From contig JACIYI010000012.1 of assembly GCA_014360005.1 (NCBI GenBank), positions 24,932 through 88,931 on the forward strand: a stretch of 64,000 nucleotides of DNA. Reading direction: 5' to 3'. The position numbers and the translations under genes were made by a program. Under the pieces are notes generated by a model. It was not told the origin of the DNA. It was given only the letters and a program-made list of their open reading frames with translations, and did not search any database. Every line of letters starts with the position of its first letter. Position 1 is the stretch's first letter. This document shows positions 36,250-47,100 of this stretch, in pieces. This stretch comes from Candidatus Aminicenantota bacterium (lineage in GTDB: Bacteria > Acidobacteriota > Aminicenantia > Aminicenantales > Saccharicenantaceae).

Positions 36250-39200
36250 TCAGGATCTTTTCCGGGTGAAATAATAATAAAAAATCGGGATTACTAGGAA
36301 AATAAAAAGAGATGAAGCGGTCAGGCCGCCCAGGGTGGCCAGGGCCAGACTGGACCAGATTTGCCGCCTACCGGTTTCCAGTTGAATCAAGAGCAGCGGC
36401 AGCAGGCCGAAGACGGTGGTGGCCGTAGTCATAAAAACTGGCCTTATTCTTTCTCTGGCGCCTCTGACCACGGCCTCGGCCAGTTCCAGACCAGAATTTT
36501 TTCGCGTCTGGTTGATATGGTCCACCAGGATGATGGCATTGTTTACCACAATCCCGGCCAGGAGGATGAGCCCGATGTAGGCCGAAGAATCGAAAGGATA
36601 GCCGGCAACCACGAAGGCCAGGAAGACTCCGGTCAGGGCCAGAGGCACGGCCAGCATGACGATAAAAGGCTGGATGAAGGATTCATAGAGAGCGGCCAGG
36701 ATGATGAAGATGATGACCAGGGCAGCTATCAGCCCGAACTTCAGCTGTGATTTTTCTGCGGTGGTCATCAGGAAACCATATTCCATCGCTGCGGTGAAGC
36801 CCGGGGGTAGGCTGAGGCTGGAAAAGACCGCTTTCCGGTAGTTTTCGGCCGCCTTGTACGGTCCCTTGAATTCCCACATCACCGTCATCTGGAATTGCTG
36901 GTTTTCCCGATAAATGGACCCCGGTATCTGTCTTTCTTCCACCGCCAGCAAATCGCCCACCTGCAGCTGCTGCCCCTCCGGCGTTATCAGCAACATCTCC
37001 AGCAGCTGGCCGAGTTCCAGGTTCTCAGCTTCGGGAAATTTGACCTCAATGAACCTCTCCTTGCCCTGGATGACCGCCTGGAGCCGCAGGCCGAAAGCGC
37101 CCCGGACCATGCTTTGCAGCTGGTAGAAAAGATAATTCGGGTCCAGGTTGTACCGGGCCAGGGCTTCTTCTTTGATTTTCAGCACGTATTCGGTTGAGGA
37201 AACATCGCCCCAGAAATACTGGCCGGTTATACTCTTGATTTCACCCACCCGGGGATTCCGGCGCAGCCTGGTTTCCAGGTCGGCGGCGATGTCCTGCAAT
37301 TTCTTGAGGTTATATCCATAGAGCCTGATGTAGGAATCAAGAAAGCGGCCAGCGCTCATGGAAGAATAGTAGCCCTGGGGGTCGAAACCATAGACCCCGA
37401 TGCTGACCCCGGCAAAATTGGTGGCCAGCCTGATCAATTCATCTTTGAGAATGTAGGGATGGGCCGAGAGTTCCACCTCGGGCGGAAAGGAAATGTCCAG
37501 GTAACCCCGCTCCCGGAAAACCCGGGCGTTGACCTGCTTTTGGCAGGGATAGGCCAGGGCCCTTTGTTCAAACTGGCGCACCAGTTCGTCGGTGGCCTCG
37601 ATCCGGGTGCCAGCCGGCATAGTTATCGAGACGTTGAGCCGGTCACGCGCATACCAGCGGAAAAATTCCCCGATGACCACGTTTTTCTTGAAGAGCCGGT
37701 AACTGCCGAAGATGAGCAGCCCTATGATCAGCAGGATTTCGAGCGGATGTTTCAGGCCGAAGCGCAGCACCTTTTCAAAAAACAGAAGACCAGGGCTCCG
37801 CTCCTTTCGCGGCCGGACGAAAAGCAGCCGCGGACTTAGCGCCGGAATCAGGGAAAAAGACACGAGCAGGGAGGTGGTCAGAGCCAGAGACATCACTATT
37901 CCCAGCGGCAGGTAGTAGATACGGAGCCGCCCCTGGAAAAAGGGGAAGCAGAAAAAGACCCCGATGGTGGTCAGGGTGGAGGCCAGGACCGGAGTTATTA
38001 CCTGTCGTGGTCCCTTGCTGGCTGCTTCTCCTGGACTCCAGCCCGATTCTCTCAGCCTGAGAATGTTTTCAAAAACCACGATGGAATTGTCGACAAAAAT
38101 CCCGAAGCCCAGAGCCAGGGCTCCTAAGGTCAGCATGTTCAGAGAAATCTTGAATACATAAATGAAATTGAAAGAAATTATGGCTGAAAACAGGACCGAA
38201 GAAAGAATTAGCAGCGAAGGCGACAGCCTCCTGATGATAATGAAAATCATAAGGAAAATTAGCAGGGTGATAACTGCGGCCAGAAGATAAAGGTGGCGCA
38301 GGTTGTCCAGTATTTCCTGGCTCTCATCATCCACTACCCGGAAGGTCAGATCGGCCGGCAGGTTTTTCTTGACCTGTTCCAGCCGCTCTTTGACCTGCCT
38401 GGCCACCTTCAGGGTGTTCTTGCCTTTTTCTTTGAGCACCCGCAGCATGATGGTGGGCTGGCCATTAATCCGGTTGAGGTGGAAAATCTCCGCGTATTCC
38501 AGAGTGACCGCCGCTACGTCCTTGATCCTGACCGGCACCCCGCCCCGGTGGCTGATGACCAGTTCGCCCAGGTCTTTTAAGTCCCTGGGAGCCAGGGCCA
38601 GCCGCAGCAGGTATTCTTCTTGGTCTTTATGAACCCGGGCTGAAGGATAAACCTGGAAAGCCTGCGCCAGCGTCTGCACTATCAGGTAGGGATGAAGACT
38701 GAGGTCCCTCATTTTTTTCTGGTCGAGAGTGAGGCGAACATTAAAGTCGGACCCGCCGCTGACTTCCACCTTAGAAACACCGCTGACCGCCCCCAGGCCG
38801 ATTTCCAGCCGGTCTTTGACTATTTCCCGGAGCGTCTGGAGCGGATAGTTGCCGGAGATGGTGTAGGTCAAAAAAGGTCTGACCCTGAAATCTTCCGGTA
38901 TATAGGGCTCGACCACCGGTTTAACACCGTAAGGCAGCTCCGGCAGAATACGTCCCAGAGCTTCCCTCAGGGCCAGGTTGGCAAATTCCAGGTCAATTTT
39001 TGGGTCAAATTCTACAGTCAGGCGGCAGGACCCGATTTCGCTGGTCGATTGTATTTTGCGGATGCCCTTTACCGACAGGACGGCCTCCTCCAGGATGGCC
39101 GTGACCTGGGTCTGCATGACCTCGGGGGAGGCTCCGGCCCAGCTGGCAGTAATGTCCACCTGGGGGAATTCTTCCTGCGGGGCCAGTTCCAGGGGGATAT

Positions 39201-39291
39201 GGAACAGGGAGTAAAAGCCCAGGGCCAGCAGGGCCAGGTAAATCATCAGGGTGGCAACCGGGCGGTCGATAAAAAATCTCATAGTCGTCAC
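36250..39291 (-). CDS. RND efflux pump permease, second subunit
   Basis: A 1013-residue inner-membrane RND transporter (AcrB/MdtB type) with the usual 12-helix plan and two large periplasmic loops. Helix 4 carries FVDNSIVVFENIL, where the usual Asp-Asp of the proton relay is Asp-Asn, as in some RND subfamilies. It begins directly after the stop codon of the other RND gene (GTG 39291, or ATG 39282 three codons in). It differs clearly in sequence from that neighbour, so the pair may form a mixed trimer as in MdtBC. Substrates are unknown. Confidence 0.9.
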   Translation of the reverse strand: MTTMRFFIDRPVATLMIYLALLALGFYSLFHIPLELAPQEEFPQVDITASWAGASPEVMQTQVTAILEEAVLSVKGIRKIQSTSEIGSCRLTVEFDPKIDLEFANLALREALGRILPELPYGVKPVVEPYIPEDFRVRPFLTYTISGNYPLQTLREIVKDRLEIGLGAVSGVSKVEVSGGSDFNVRLTLDQKKMRDLSLHPYLIVQTLAQAFQVYPSARVHKDQEEYLLRLALAPRDLKDLGELVISHRGGVPVRIKDVAAVTLEYAEIFHLNRINGQPTIMLRVLKEKGKNTLKVARQVKERLEQVKKNLPADLTFRVVDDESQEILDNLRHLYLLAAVITLLIFLMIFIIIRRLSPSLLILSSVLFSAIISFNFIYVFKISLNMLTLGALALGFGIFVDNSIVVFENILRLRESGWSPGEAASKGPRQVITPVLASTLTTIGVFFCFPFFQGRLRIYYLPLGIVMSLALTTSLLVSFSLIPALSPRLLFVRPRKERSPGLLFFEKVLRFGLKHPLEILLIIGLLIFGSYRLFKKNVVIGEFFRWYARDRLNVSITMPAGTRIEATDELVRQFEQRALAYPCQKQVNARVFRERGYLDISFPPEVELSAHPYILKDELIRLATNFAGVSIGVYGFDPQGYYSSMSAGRFLDSYIRLYGYNLKKLQDIAADLETRLRRNPRVGEIKSITGQYFWGDVSSTEYVLKIKEEALARYNLDPNYLFYQLQSMVRGAFGLRLQAVIQGKERFIEVKFPEAENLELGQLLEMLLITPEGQQLQVGDLLAVEERQIPGSIYRENQQFQMTVMWEFKGPYKAAENYRKAVFSSLSLPPGFTAAMEYGFLMTTAEKSQLKFGLIAALVIIFIILAALYESFIQPFIVMLAVPLALTGVFLAFVVAGYPFDSSAYIGLILLAGIVVNNAIILVDHINQTRKNSGLELAEAVVRGARERIRPVFMTTATTVFGLLPLLLIQLETGRRQIWSSLALATLGGLTASSLFIFLVIPIFYYYFTRKRS

Positions 39292-42200
39292 TCAGATGGA
39301 GCTTCGGCCTGGTTTGGGCCGCAGCCGACTTTCTACCCATTCATAAAGGACCGGGATCAGGATGAGCGTCAGGAAAAGAGAGGAAGTCAGTCCGCCAATC
39401 ACGGCTATAGCCAGCGGCCGCAGCAGCTCAGCCCCCCGGCCCAGCCCCAGGGCCATGGGAATCAAGCCGGCAATCGTGCTCAGGGTGGACATCATAATGG
39501 GCCGCAAGCGGGTGGCCGTGCCCTCAACCACCGCCCGGCGCAGGTCATGGCCCTCGCGCCGGAGCTGGTTGATGTAATCTATCTCCACGATGGCATTGTT
39601 AACCACGATACCCACCAGGACCACCACCCCGATCAGAGAGATGACGTTAAGGCTCTGGCCGGTCAACAGCAACAGGGCTCCGGTTCCTATTAATCCCATC
39701 GGAATAGTAAACATTATCAGGAAGGGGTGGAGCAGCGATTCAAACTGGGCGGCCATGATCATGTAAATTAACACTACGGCCATGAGAAAGGCCAGCAGCA
39801 GCGAGCGGAAGCTAACGGCCATCTCCTCTCTTTCCCCTCCGAACAGGATGCGGTATTCGGCCGGCAGGTTCATCTGCTGGATCTGGGCTTGTATGGCCGG
39901 AGCCACCTGGCTGAATTTCCGACCCCGGAGGTTGGCCGTGACCAGGATTTCCCGCTCCTGGTTTTCCCGCCTGATTTCGTTGAGCCCTTCCACCAGTTCG
40001 TAGCTCACCAGTTCCCTGAGGGGAAGGAGTGACTGGCCGTAGGGATAAAATGAATTCAGTACCCGGTCAACAGTCTTTCTGCTTTCAGGTTCCAACCAGA
40101 TGCGGACATCGTATTTTTTTTCCATTTCCCGGTACTTGGTGGCCAGCTGGCCGCGGATGGCCTGAACCAGGTAGTTAGCCAGCTCGCCGGCCGTCAGGTC
40201 GGGGTATTTTTCCAGGGCGGCCGGTTTGATTTTTATCAGCAGCTGGGGTTTTCCCTGCTGCAGGTTAAGGTTGACATCGGTCAGCCCCGGAACCGACTTC
40301 AGCCTGTCGGCGAAGTCGAGGGCAGTCCGGCGCAGTATTTCCAGGTTCTGCCCTTTAACCTTGAGGACAATTTGGCCCGAGGTCAGAGCCAGAAATTCTC
40401 CCAGGGTAGTCTGCTCCCGGCTGGCCGAAAAAGATAGGTCTGGTATGGTTGCCAGGAATTTCCTGGTCCTGGACATCAGGTTGTCGAGAGCCGTGGGATT
40501 TTCGGTCTCAACCGTGACTACAGCTGAATTGACTGAGACATCGGGCCGGAAGGATTCAGTGCTGGAGATTATGCCCACCTGGGAAAAAACCCGCCGGCAT
40601 TCCGGCTGCTGTTGCAGCCAGCCTTCAAGTCTGGCTACTATTTCCTCGGTCTGCTCCAGCGAGTATTCAGCCGGCATTTTGAGGTTGAGGTTGAAACTGG
40701 AGGTCCGGAGAGGCGGCATCAGCTCCCGCGGCAGAAAGATTCCCAGGACCACGATCAAGGAGAATAAGAGCAGGGCCAGGTAGAAAGTTGTTTTCTTATG
40801 GTCGAGGGACCAAAGCAGGGCGGTTGAATGACGGTTGACGAATTTTTGGTAGCGGCGATTAAAAGCCCGAAAAACTGCTTCGAAGACAGGCTTTAATAAA
40901 TCAGAAATAAACCGGAAGACCCGGGAGAATAGCCAGCCAAAACTTTTAAGAATGGTCCGGATTAACCACACGATCAGGAGGACCAGGTTGTAAGCCAGAA
41001 ATTTAAAGCCCAGCCAGGGGTAGGCCCACCTGCTTCTGGTTCCACCAGCCGCCCTTATCTGGCCAGGACTGAGGAAACGAAAATCCAGATCGATTCTTTC
41101 CTGCCAGGCCAGCAGCCTTTCCCGCGAGGCCAGCATCGGCAGCAGGCTGACTGAAACCAGCAGGGCCGAGAGCAGGGTGTAGGTAACGGTCAGGGCCGTG
41201 TCCTTGAAAAGCTGTCCGGCCAGGCCCCGGACATAAATGACCGGCAGAAAGACCACGATGGTGGTCAGCACCGAAGCCGCTACCGGGCTGATCACTTCCC
41301 GGGTGCCGGTGCTGGCTGCCTCCTTCACCCCGGCTCCGAGCTGTCGGTGCCGGAAAATGTTTTCCGAGACCACCACGGCTGTATCGTCCAGCATGCCCAC
41401 GCCCAGGGCCAGACCTCCCAGGGACATCAGGTTGAGGGTCATATCCCGCAGGAACAGGATGTTAAACACCCCGATTATGGAAATGGGAATGACCGTACCT
41501 ATGATTAAAGGGGATTTCCATTCCTGCAGAAAAATTAGCAGGGTCAGAAAAGCCAGGATGGCTCCCTGGATGATTTCTTCTCTGGTGGAAGCGATGGCAC
41601 TCTGAATATAGCCAGCCTGCTCGGTGATGACCTCCAGGTTGATTTCCGGATTTTCCTTCTTGATTTGCTCGATGACTTTTCGGGCCCCCTGGCTCACCTG
41701 GACGGTGTTGGTCCCGTATTCTTTCCTTATCAGCAGGCCGATGCTTTCCCGGCCGTTAAGCCTGGTAGTGCCCTCGCGTTCTTTCATGGTGTCCACCACC
41801 CGGCCGAGGTGCTTGAGCAGCACCACGCCCCGGTCCCCGGTAAATTTAACCGGAATTTCTTCTATTTCTCTAACGCTGCTGAATTCCCCGGCAATTCGTA
41901 ATGAGTATAAGAATTTACCCTTGCGGATGGTCCCGCCGTGCAGGCTCTGGTTGAAACCGGATATTTTCTGGGAAACAGTTTCCAGGCTCAGTCCGTAATT
42001 GGCCAGTTTTTCTGGCTCCAGCTCAACCTGGATTTCCCTTTCCACCCCGCCGGTGATTTCTACTGCGGCGATGCCCTCAATCTGCTCCAGCCGGGGCTTG
42101 ATCATTTCCTCGGCCAGTTCTTTTAGTTCCAGCAGACTGCGCTGCCCGGTCAGGGCTAGGGTCATGATGGGGCTGCTCTGGGGGTCAAGCGAGATGATGA

Positions 42201-42579
42201 CCGGTCTTTCGCAGCCCTCGGGCAGGCTGTCCCTGGCTGAATCCAGGCGCTCCCGGGTGTGGAGCAGGGCAAAATTCATGTCGGTGCCCCAGGTGAATTC
42301 CAGGCTGATGAAGGAAAAACCTTCCTTGGAAACCGATTCCACCCGGCGCAGACCGGGAATCCGGCTGACCGAGGCCTCCAGCGGCACGGTTACCAGGGTT
42401 TCGACTTCCTCCGGGGCCACTCCCGGATACTGGGTGATGACCGACAGGCGAGGATAGCTGATGGAAGGCAGGAGGTCGATGCTCAGCCGACTCAAAGACA
42501 CCACGCCCAGCAAGATGATGGCTATAAAAAACATCAGGGTGGTGACCGGGCGCTCGATGGAAAATCGGGCAGGGTTCAT
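39292..42579 (-). CDS. RND efflux pump permease, first subunit
   Basis: A 1095-residue RND transporter, slightly longer than AcrB because of an extra hydrophobic and charged stretch between the two halves (about residues 510-600). It begins MNPARFSIERPVTTLMFF, the classic N-terminal helix of the family. Helix 4 reads GMLDDTAVVVSENI, with the Asp-Asp shifted by one relative to AcrB. Together with the next gene and the membrane fusion protein it forms an efflux system using proton flow. GGAGAAACGGTC precedes the ATG; it follows the fusion-protein gene by 23 bases. Confidence 0.92.
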   Translation of the reverse strand: MNPARFSIERPVTTLMFFIAIILLGVVSLSRLSIDLLPSISYPRLSVITQYPGVAPEEVETLVTVPLEASVSRIPGLRRVESVSKEGFSFISLEFTWGTDMNFALLHTRERLDSARDSLPEGCERPVIISLDPQSSPIMTLALTGQRSLLELKELAEEMIKPRLEQIEGIAAVEITGGVEREIQVELEPEKLANYGLSLETVSQKISGFNQSLHGGTIRKGKFLYSLRIAGEFSSVREIEEIPVKFTGDRGVVLLKHLGRVVDTMKEREGTTRLNGRESIGLLIRKEYGTNTVQVSQGARKVIEQIKKENPEINLEVITEQAGYIQSAIASTREEIIQGAILAFLTLLIFLQEWKSPLIIGTVIPISIIGVFNILFLRDMTLNLMSLGGLALGVGMLDDTAVVVSENIFRHRQLGAGVKEAASTGTREVISPVAASVLTTIVVFLPVIYVRGLAGQLFKDTALTVTYTLLSALLVSVSLLPMLASRERLLAWQERIDLDFRFLSPGQIRAAGGTRSRWAYPWLGFKFLAYNLVLLIVWLIRTILKSFGWLFSRVFRFISDLLKPVFEAVFRAFNRRYQKFVNRHSTALLWSLDHKKTTFYLALLLFSLIVVLGIFLPRELMPPLRTSSFNLNLKMPAEYSLEQTEEIVARLEGWLQQQPECRRVFSQVGIISSTESFRPDVSVNSAVVTVETENPTALDNLMSRTRKFLATIPDLSFSASREQTTLGEFLALTSGQIVLKVKGQNLEILRRTALDFADRLKSVPGLTDVNLNLQQGKPQLLIKIKPAALEKYPDLTAGELANYLVQAIRGQLATKYREMEKKYDVRIWLEPESRKTVDRVLNSFYPYGQSLLPLRELVSYELVEGLNEIRRENQEREILVTANLRGRKFSQVAPAIQAQIQQMNLPAEYRILFGGEREEMAVSFRSLLLAFLMAVVLIYMIMAAQFESLLHPFLIMFTIPMGLIGTGALLLLTGQSLNVISLIGVVVLVGIVVNNAIVEIDYINQLRREGHDLRRAVVEGTATRLRPIMMSTLSTIAGLIPMALGLGRGAELLRPLAIAVIGGLTSSLFLTLILIPVLYEWVESRLRPKPGRSSI

Positions 42580-42602
42580 GACCGTTTCTCCAGCAACTGG
42601 GG

Positions 42603-43844
42603 TCAGTCAACGACCCGAACCGCGGAATCGTGGGCCAGGGTCAGGTGGCCCTCGATTATTACCTGTTCGCCGTCACTGACACCCTCCAGGACTTCGACGT
42701 ACTGTTCATTTTCTTCGCCGGTCTGGATGTATCTCCATTTGGCCAGCCCGTTTTCCACCACAAACACCAGGGGTCGGCCGCCGCGAACCAGCACTGCAGC
42801 CTGGGGGACAAGAAGCCGGCCGGGGAAAACCTCTGAAACTATTTCCACTTCGGCGTGCATTCCGGGCTTGATTTCTCCGGAGGGATTGTCCAGGTGGATA
42901 AAGACGCTGCAGGTCCTTTCGGTCGGACTGACCAGCGGGCTGATGGCGGCCACCCGACCCTGAAAGACTTTCCCCGGGTAAGCCGAAAAACGGACGTCAG
43001 CTTCCCGCCCGACCTTAATTTTACCGATGAGGGTTTCCAGGACTTTGGCTTCGATCTTAAGCTGGCTGAGGTCTACCAGGGTGCAAATTTCCCTTCCAGC
43101 TTCGATGTTTTCTCCGGGAGAGACTTTGACCTGGGTGATGACGCCAGAAAAGGGGGCAGTGATTTTAGTTTTTTCCAACTCCATCCGGGCTTTCTTGACA
43201 TTAATTTCAGCCTGAGTCAATCCCTTGGAAGCGGCGATTATTTCGTCTCTCTTCAGACCGCTGCTGATGAGAGCCAGTTCATAATCCCGCCGGGCTTTGT
43301 CCAGTTCAGCCTGGCTGATGCGCCCTTGCTTATGGGCTGCTTCGGCCTGGAGAAAGGCCTCCTCTGCTTTCTTCAGGTTCTCCAGGTCGGCAGTGTTATT
43401 CTTCAGCTCCGGTTGTTGGAAGAGGTGGTCCAGCACAAGCTCTGACAGGGCTTTAAGCCTTGAGGCCTCATCCTGCTCCAGTTGCAACCTGTAAGGCGTG
43501 TCGTCCAGCTCGGCCAAAACCTGGCCAGCTGACACCTTCAGGCCTTCCTGGATGTTGAGCTTCTTCAGCACTCCCTTGACTTCAGCTTTCAGGATAACTT
43601 TTCTTTCGGTAAAAACCTCGCCGGGAGATTTGATCCTTTTTTCCAGGTCAGCCACCCTGACTGTGGCCACCTTGACTGGCAAAGGGACTGAGGCCTGGGT
43701 TTCGGCTGCCGATGGGGCTGCGACCGGTCCGGAGGCGTTATCATTTTTCTGGGCTGATTTCCGGGCCAACCAGATTCCAGCCACGGCGGCCATAATTACC
43801 AGGACTACCAGGAAAATGATCAAGAGTCTTGACCGCTGATTCAT
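42603..43844 (-). CDS. RND efflux membrane fusion protein (HlyD/AcrA type)
   Basis: A 413-residue periplasmic adaptor. An N-terminal helix (about 6-25) anchors it; then come a split lipoyl-like domain (VILKAEVKGVLKKLNIQEG ... ITAPFSGVITQVKVSPGENI), an alpha-hairpin coiled coil (about 125-210) and a beta-barrel and membrane-proximal part. It links the RND pumps to an outer-membrane channel; no TolC-like gene lies in the window. ATG 43844 is chosen because AGGTGG lies five bases upstream and the longer frame would run into the promoter. Confidence 0.9.
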   Translation of the reverse strand: MNQRSRLLIIFLVVLVIMAAVAGIWLARKSAQKNDNASGPVAAPSAAETQASVPLPVKVATVRVADLEKRIKSPGEVFTERKVILKAEVKGVLKKLNIQEGLKVSAGQVLAELDDTPYRLQLEQDEASRLKALSELVLDHLFQQPELKNNTADLENLKKAEEAFLQAEAAHKQGRISQAELDKARRDYELALISSGLKRDEIIAASKGLTQAEINVKKARMELEKTKITAPFSGVITQVKVSPGENIEAGREICTLVDLSQLKIEAKVLETLIGKIKVGREADVRFSAYPGKVFQGRVAAISPLVSPTERTCSVFIHLDNPSGEIKPGMHAEVEIVSEVFPGRLLVPQAAVLVRGGRPLVFVVENGLAKWRYIQTGEENEQYVEVLEGVSDGEQVIIEGHLTLAHDSAVRVVD

Positions 43845-43863
43845 GTTTTCCACCTTTTTTACA

Positions 43864-43892
43864 CTAATATTAAATACGACGAAAAAAGTCAA
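43864..43892 (-). promoter_or_regulatory. Promoter of the RND efflux operon
   Basis: On the minus strand TTGACT (43892-43887), a 17-base spacer and TATTAG (43869-43864) sit about 20 bases before the start codon of the fusion-protein gene. Confidence 0.55.
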
Positions 43893-44133
43893 AGATTTAT
43901 ATCATCGGGCTTCAAATAAACCGTCGGACAGGCTAATTATCGCGGGAATGAGATTTTTTTTATAAAAATGGATATAATATAAATTCTCAGAGCTTTTACG
44001 GCCGGGTCAGGCCACAAGGTCAGAAAGAGCCGGTTTGCATCTATTTTTTATGGTCTGGAGTTTATATGAATAACCGGGCCGAAAAGCTGAGCCGGCTTTA
44101 AGGCCGATCCAGGAGAAACAAGGAAGGTTGACC

Positions 44134-47100
44134 ATGAACTCAGGCAAAATTAAGTTCTTCACGAGAAACAAAACTCTAACTCTGGCCGGCCTGGTTATGG
44201 CTGCCTCTGGTATCGTGGTTCTGCTCCTGCTTGGATTCAGGGTCAGTCCGGCCAGGTCGCCGCTTGCTCCGGCTGAACTTTCTCCCGGAGTTAACCTGGC
44301 CAGAATTTCATTGCCCTTCGTCGAAAACCGGGGGCAGTGGGACAACCGGGTGCGGTTCAAGGCCGACCTTTTCTCGGGAGCTCTGGTGGTGACTGAAGAA
44401 GAGCTGGTCTACAGTCTGGTCTCTGCCCGATCCGGGAAAGTTGAAGCGGATACCTGGAGTGAAGATTGGCCAGTCTCCGGCCCGACCAGCTCCAGGATGC
44501 TGGTTTTCAAGGAAAAATTCCTGGCGGCCAACGGCCGGGAGCTATCCTTAACCCCCGCCGGGAAAGAAGCTGCCGAAACCGCGGTTTCCTATTTTAACAG
44601 CCCGGATTCCACCTCCTGGAAGAGAAGGCTGGCCAGCTACGGCCGGCTGCGGCTTGGCCGTGTTTATCCTGGAATAGACGTAGAACTCAAAGCCACAGGC
44701 GGCAACGTGGAGAAATTTTTCTACCTGAGTCCCGGGGCCAGGGTTGAAGATATAAGTATAAAGGTTGAGGGTATTGAAGCCCTGAGCCTTTCCGACCAGG
44801 GCAACCTGGTTTTAAATTCTTCTGCCGGACCCCTGGAAATGGTCAAGCCGGTGGGCTACCAGGAAATCGCTGCTCAGCGCCACCCGGTGGAAGTGGCCTA
44901 TGAGCTCAGGGGTCGGGACGAATATGGTTTCAAAATCTCTGGTTCCTATGATCCGGATTTCCCTCTGGTAATTGACCCGGCCTTGAGCACCCTGTCGGCT
45001 TCAACCTTTATCGGCGGAACAGGCAATGACCGCGGATACTGTATCGGAGTTAACGCCTCCGGGAAGGTCTATGTGGCCGGCTATACCGTTTCCATCTTCT
45101 CATCCGATTTTCCAACTACCACCGGTGTTATTGATACTTCGGCTAACGGCAGTTTTGACCTCTTCATCTCCAGGCTCGATAATTCCCTGACCCAGCTGGA
45201 AGCTTCGACCTACCTGGGCGGGAGCAGCTCCGATTACGTTAATGGCCTGTCCATAGCTGAGGATGGCAATATCTTTTTAACCGGGATAACCAGTTCCAGG
45301 GATTTTCCGGTGACGGCCGGGGCTTTTCAGACTCAATACCGGGGTGGGGAATATGATGCCTTTGTGGTTAAGATTTCCCCCGACCTGGACCTGCTGCTGG
45401 GCTCAACTTACCTGGGTGGAAGCGGGATAGATTATGGCGCTGACCTGAAGGTCATTCCAGCTTCTTATAACAACGACACCATAGTGGTGGTAGGCATGAC
45501 CGATTCGGCCGATTTTCCGGTTACTCCGGACACTTACAGCACCAGCCTCCGGGGTGGCCTGGATGCTTTCGTGGCCGTCATTTATAATTCTCTTGGCAGT
45601 CTGGATGCCACCTTTATCGGCGGCAGCGATTATGATATCGCTTCGGCAGTAGCGGTGGATGGGCTGGGTCACTTCTGGGTGGCCGGACGAACCAGGTCGG
45701 CCGATTTTCCGGTTGCCCTTCACTCCTTCGATGAGACCTATAACGGGGATTACGACGGCTTTGTTCTCCACCTGGACTATCAGCTTAATGTTATCTATGG
45801 CTCGACCTATATTGGCGGCAGCGGAGCTGATTTTCTGTACGGGCTTAGTCTTAAAGGTGAGGTCAACCCCGAAGTTTATGTAGCCGGCTATACCAGCTCC
45901 AGCGATTTCCCAGTGACCGAATCGGCCTATGATAAGACCTTCTCCGGTATTTACGATGTCTTTGTGTCCAAACTGGATACTTCCCTCAGTTACCTATTGG
46001 CCTCGACCTTTCTGGGCGGGGCGGCCGATGACCGCTGCCGGGCGATAGCGGTCGATGCCAACGGTAACCCCTATATCGCAGGCTGGACCAGGTCAGCCAG
46101 TTACCCGATAACTTCTTTCACCTACGACTCCAGCCATGACGGGGGCTGGGACGCTTTTGTCACCAAGCTCTCGGTCAAGCTGGGCGCTGTGCTGGCCTCA
46201 ACTTTTATCGGAGGTGGCGCTGATGACCTGGCTTACGGGCTGGCCATTGATGACGCCGGCGATGTTTACCTAACCGGTTACACCCAGTCCTCAACTTTTC
46301 CCATGACCGAGGAAACCTATGACGATGAGATCAGCAGCACCGATGTTTTTGTGGCCAGGTTTGCGGCTGTTGGCAGCTATCAGCTGACTGTCAGCCGCAC
46401 AGGAGACGGCTCCGGTTCGGTTACCAGTGTTGACGGCGGAATAGATTGCGGCTCCGACTGCTCCGAAACATATGATGAAGGATTTATCGTTATCCTGAAA
46501 GCGGAGCCGGCGGAAAATTCAGTCTTTGGGGGCTGGAGCGGGGATGTGACCAGTCCGGACAACCCGATTTATTTCACCATGGATTCGGACAAGAACATCA
46601 CGGCCAGTTTTGCTCCGGCCGAAGCCACCTATACCCTGACTGTGGTCAGGTCCGGGCCGGGTAACGGCACTATCACCAGTGAAGATGAGGGGATAAATTG
46701 TGGAGATGTCTGCTCGGCTGCCTATCCGGCGGGAACTCTGGTCAAGCTGACAGCCACTCCCGATGAACTGTCAGGTTTTGAACGCTGGGATGGCGACATT
46801 TCTGGGACCAGCAAGACCATTAGCTTTCTAATGGATGGCGATAAAACGGTGGTGGCGGTCTTCGGTCCCTATCCGCTATCTGACCTGAGCGGTGAGTGGA
46901 GCGGCCTGAAAGTTTCCAGATTCCTGGGACAGACCATTGTCCTGAGCGGTTTTCTGAAGCTGATCAACGACGGAGACGGAGAGCTCAAGGGTAATTATAA
47001 GATATCCTATTACCTGTCGGCCGACGGCCAGAGCCTGGATACCCTGATTGAAACCAGGAGTCTCAGCTATAACCTGGCGCCTGATTCCACCAGGATTATC

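Noticed and set aside
43845..43892. 16-residue extension of the membrane fusion protein
   Set aside because: The extension covers the TTGACT/TATTAG promoter, and ATG 43844 has a good ribosome site.
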